Part shown: positions 5,311 to 5,553 of the stretch, one piece after another | How positions within the stretch are numbered: the stretch's first letter is position 1 | Layout of the letters: each line of letters opens with the position of its first letter | NCBI GenBank assembly: GCA_946480965.1 | Contig: CAMLMI010000324.1 | Coordinates: 1 to 5,553, forward strand | Reading direction: 5' to 3' | From: an uncultured Verrucomicrobiales bacterium | GTDB taxonomy: Bacteria > Verrucomicrobiota > Verrucomicrobiae > Limisphaerales > CANJSG01 | Length of the DNA stretch: 5,553 nt | Notes under the pieces: generated by a model | Told to the model about the DNA's origin: nothing | The model's database searches: none | The model's input: only the letters and a program-made list of their open reading frames with translations | Translations under genes and position numbers: made by a program

Positions 5311-5553
5311 ATGGCCAAGCCCGCCAAAAAGAAAGCCGTCATGATCGGCGTCGGACTCGACTCCGACGGCCACAAACGCGTCACGCAGGGACCGAACTTC
5401 GTCCTCTCGGGAGGCTCCAAGGAAACGCACGAGGAGATGACGGAGAAGGCCATCAAGATCAACGAGAAGCTCAAGGCCAAGGGCAAGGAGCTCCACGAAG
5501 TCAGCCGCGAAGAGTTCGACGACATCGCCCACGCCGTGGGGCTGAAGCGGAAC
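5311..5553 (+). CDS. Small conserved hypothetical protein (3' end outside window)
   Basis: The frame from ATG 5311 runs 81 codons to the window edge without a stop. It begins with a Lys-rich start (MAKPAKKKAV), then IGVGLD (12-17), GHKR (20-23), GGSKETHEEM (34-43), a Lys/Glu-rich probable helix (44-61) and SREEFDDIAHAVG (66-77). I recognise this pattern (IGxGLD...GHxRxTxG.NF...GGSxETHxxM) as a family of small, uncharacterised proteins in Verrucomicrobiota, Planctomycetes and some others, usually under 100 residues, so only a few residues are probably missing. No catalytic motif, signal peptide or membrane segment is visible; it should be cytosolic. An in-frame ATG at 5341 would remove the basic N-terminus. 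There is no Shine-Dalgarno. The even mix of charged residues and lack of frame damage support a real gene. Function unknown. Confidence 0.8.
   Translation, partial: MAKPAKKKAVMIGVGLDSDGHKRVTQGPNFVLSGGSKETHEEMTEKAIKINEKLKAKGKELHEVSREEFDDIAHAVGLKRN

Noticed and set aside
4327..5532. Long minus-strand frame (401 codons) spanning the MBL gene and the repeat zone
   Set aside because: It is antisense to the MBL gene and the small 3' gene and reads through the BIME and heptamers, giving the TPDPSEEGN-type peptide typical of such repeats.

Overview
The window is GC-rich bacterial DNA, and its gene content points to the PVC group, most likely Verrucomicrobiota. The evidence is a short pseudopilin-like pilin of the type common in that phylum (CPAGGTY motif near the C-terminus), a DUF5060/collagen-binding-like lipoprotein, a small IGVGLD...GGSKETH protein, start sites without Shine-Dalgarno sequences, and several intergenic palindromic or short-period repeats. 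This assignment rests on recognition from memory; no database was searched.

Layout. Positions 1-382 hold no convincing gene but carry the control region of a type IV pilin gene: a near-consensus sigma-54 (-24/-12) promoter at 264-279 and a leader of about 93 nt that may fold. The pilin (383-730, +) is followed by a strong intrinsic terminator (761-789). Next is a large polytopic membrane protein (829-3327, +) of the O-antigen ligase/Wzy_C superfamily with a C-terminal TPR-like region. A Wzy_C-type enzyme directly behind a pilin resembles the pilin plus pilin-glycosyltransferase arrangement of Pseudomonas (pilA-tfpO) and Acinetobacter, so these two genes may form a pilin glycosylation pair.

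Positions 3328-3469 separate convergent genes and hold a hairpin overlapping a 3x9-bp tandem repeat. On the minus strand, 3470-4330 encodes a lipoprotein that joins a DUF5060-like N-terminal domain to a collagen-binding-like C-terminal domain, without the glycosidase barrel that normally lies between them. Divergently, 4414-5034 (+) encodes a metallo-beta-lactamase-fold protein whose HxHxDH metal motif is replaced by NENHTR.

Positions 5035-5310 are an intergenic repeat zone: a REP/BIME-like pair of inverted palindromes (5104-5207) and a run of degenerate heptamers (5223-5250). The window ends inside a small conserved hypothetical gene (5311 to the edge, +). Apart from the pilin/ligase pair the genes do not look like one pathway. 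The most notable points are the sigma-54-driven pilin with its possible glycosyltransferase, the barrel-less DUF5060 protein and the metal-site-degenerate MBL protein.
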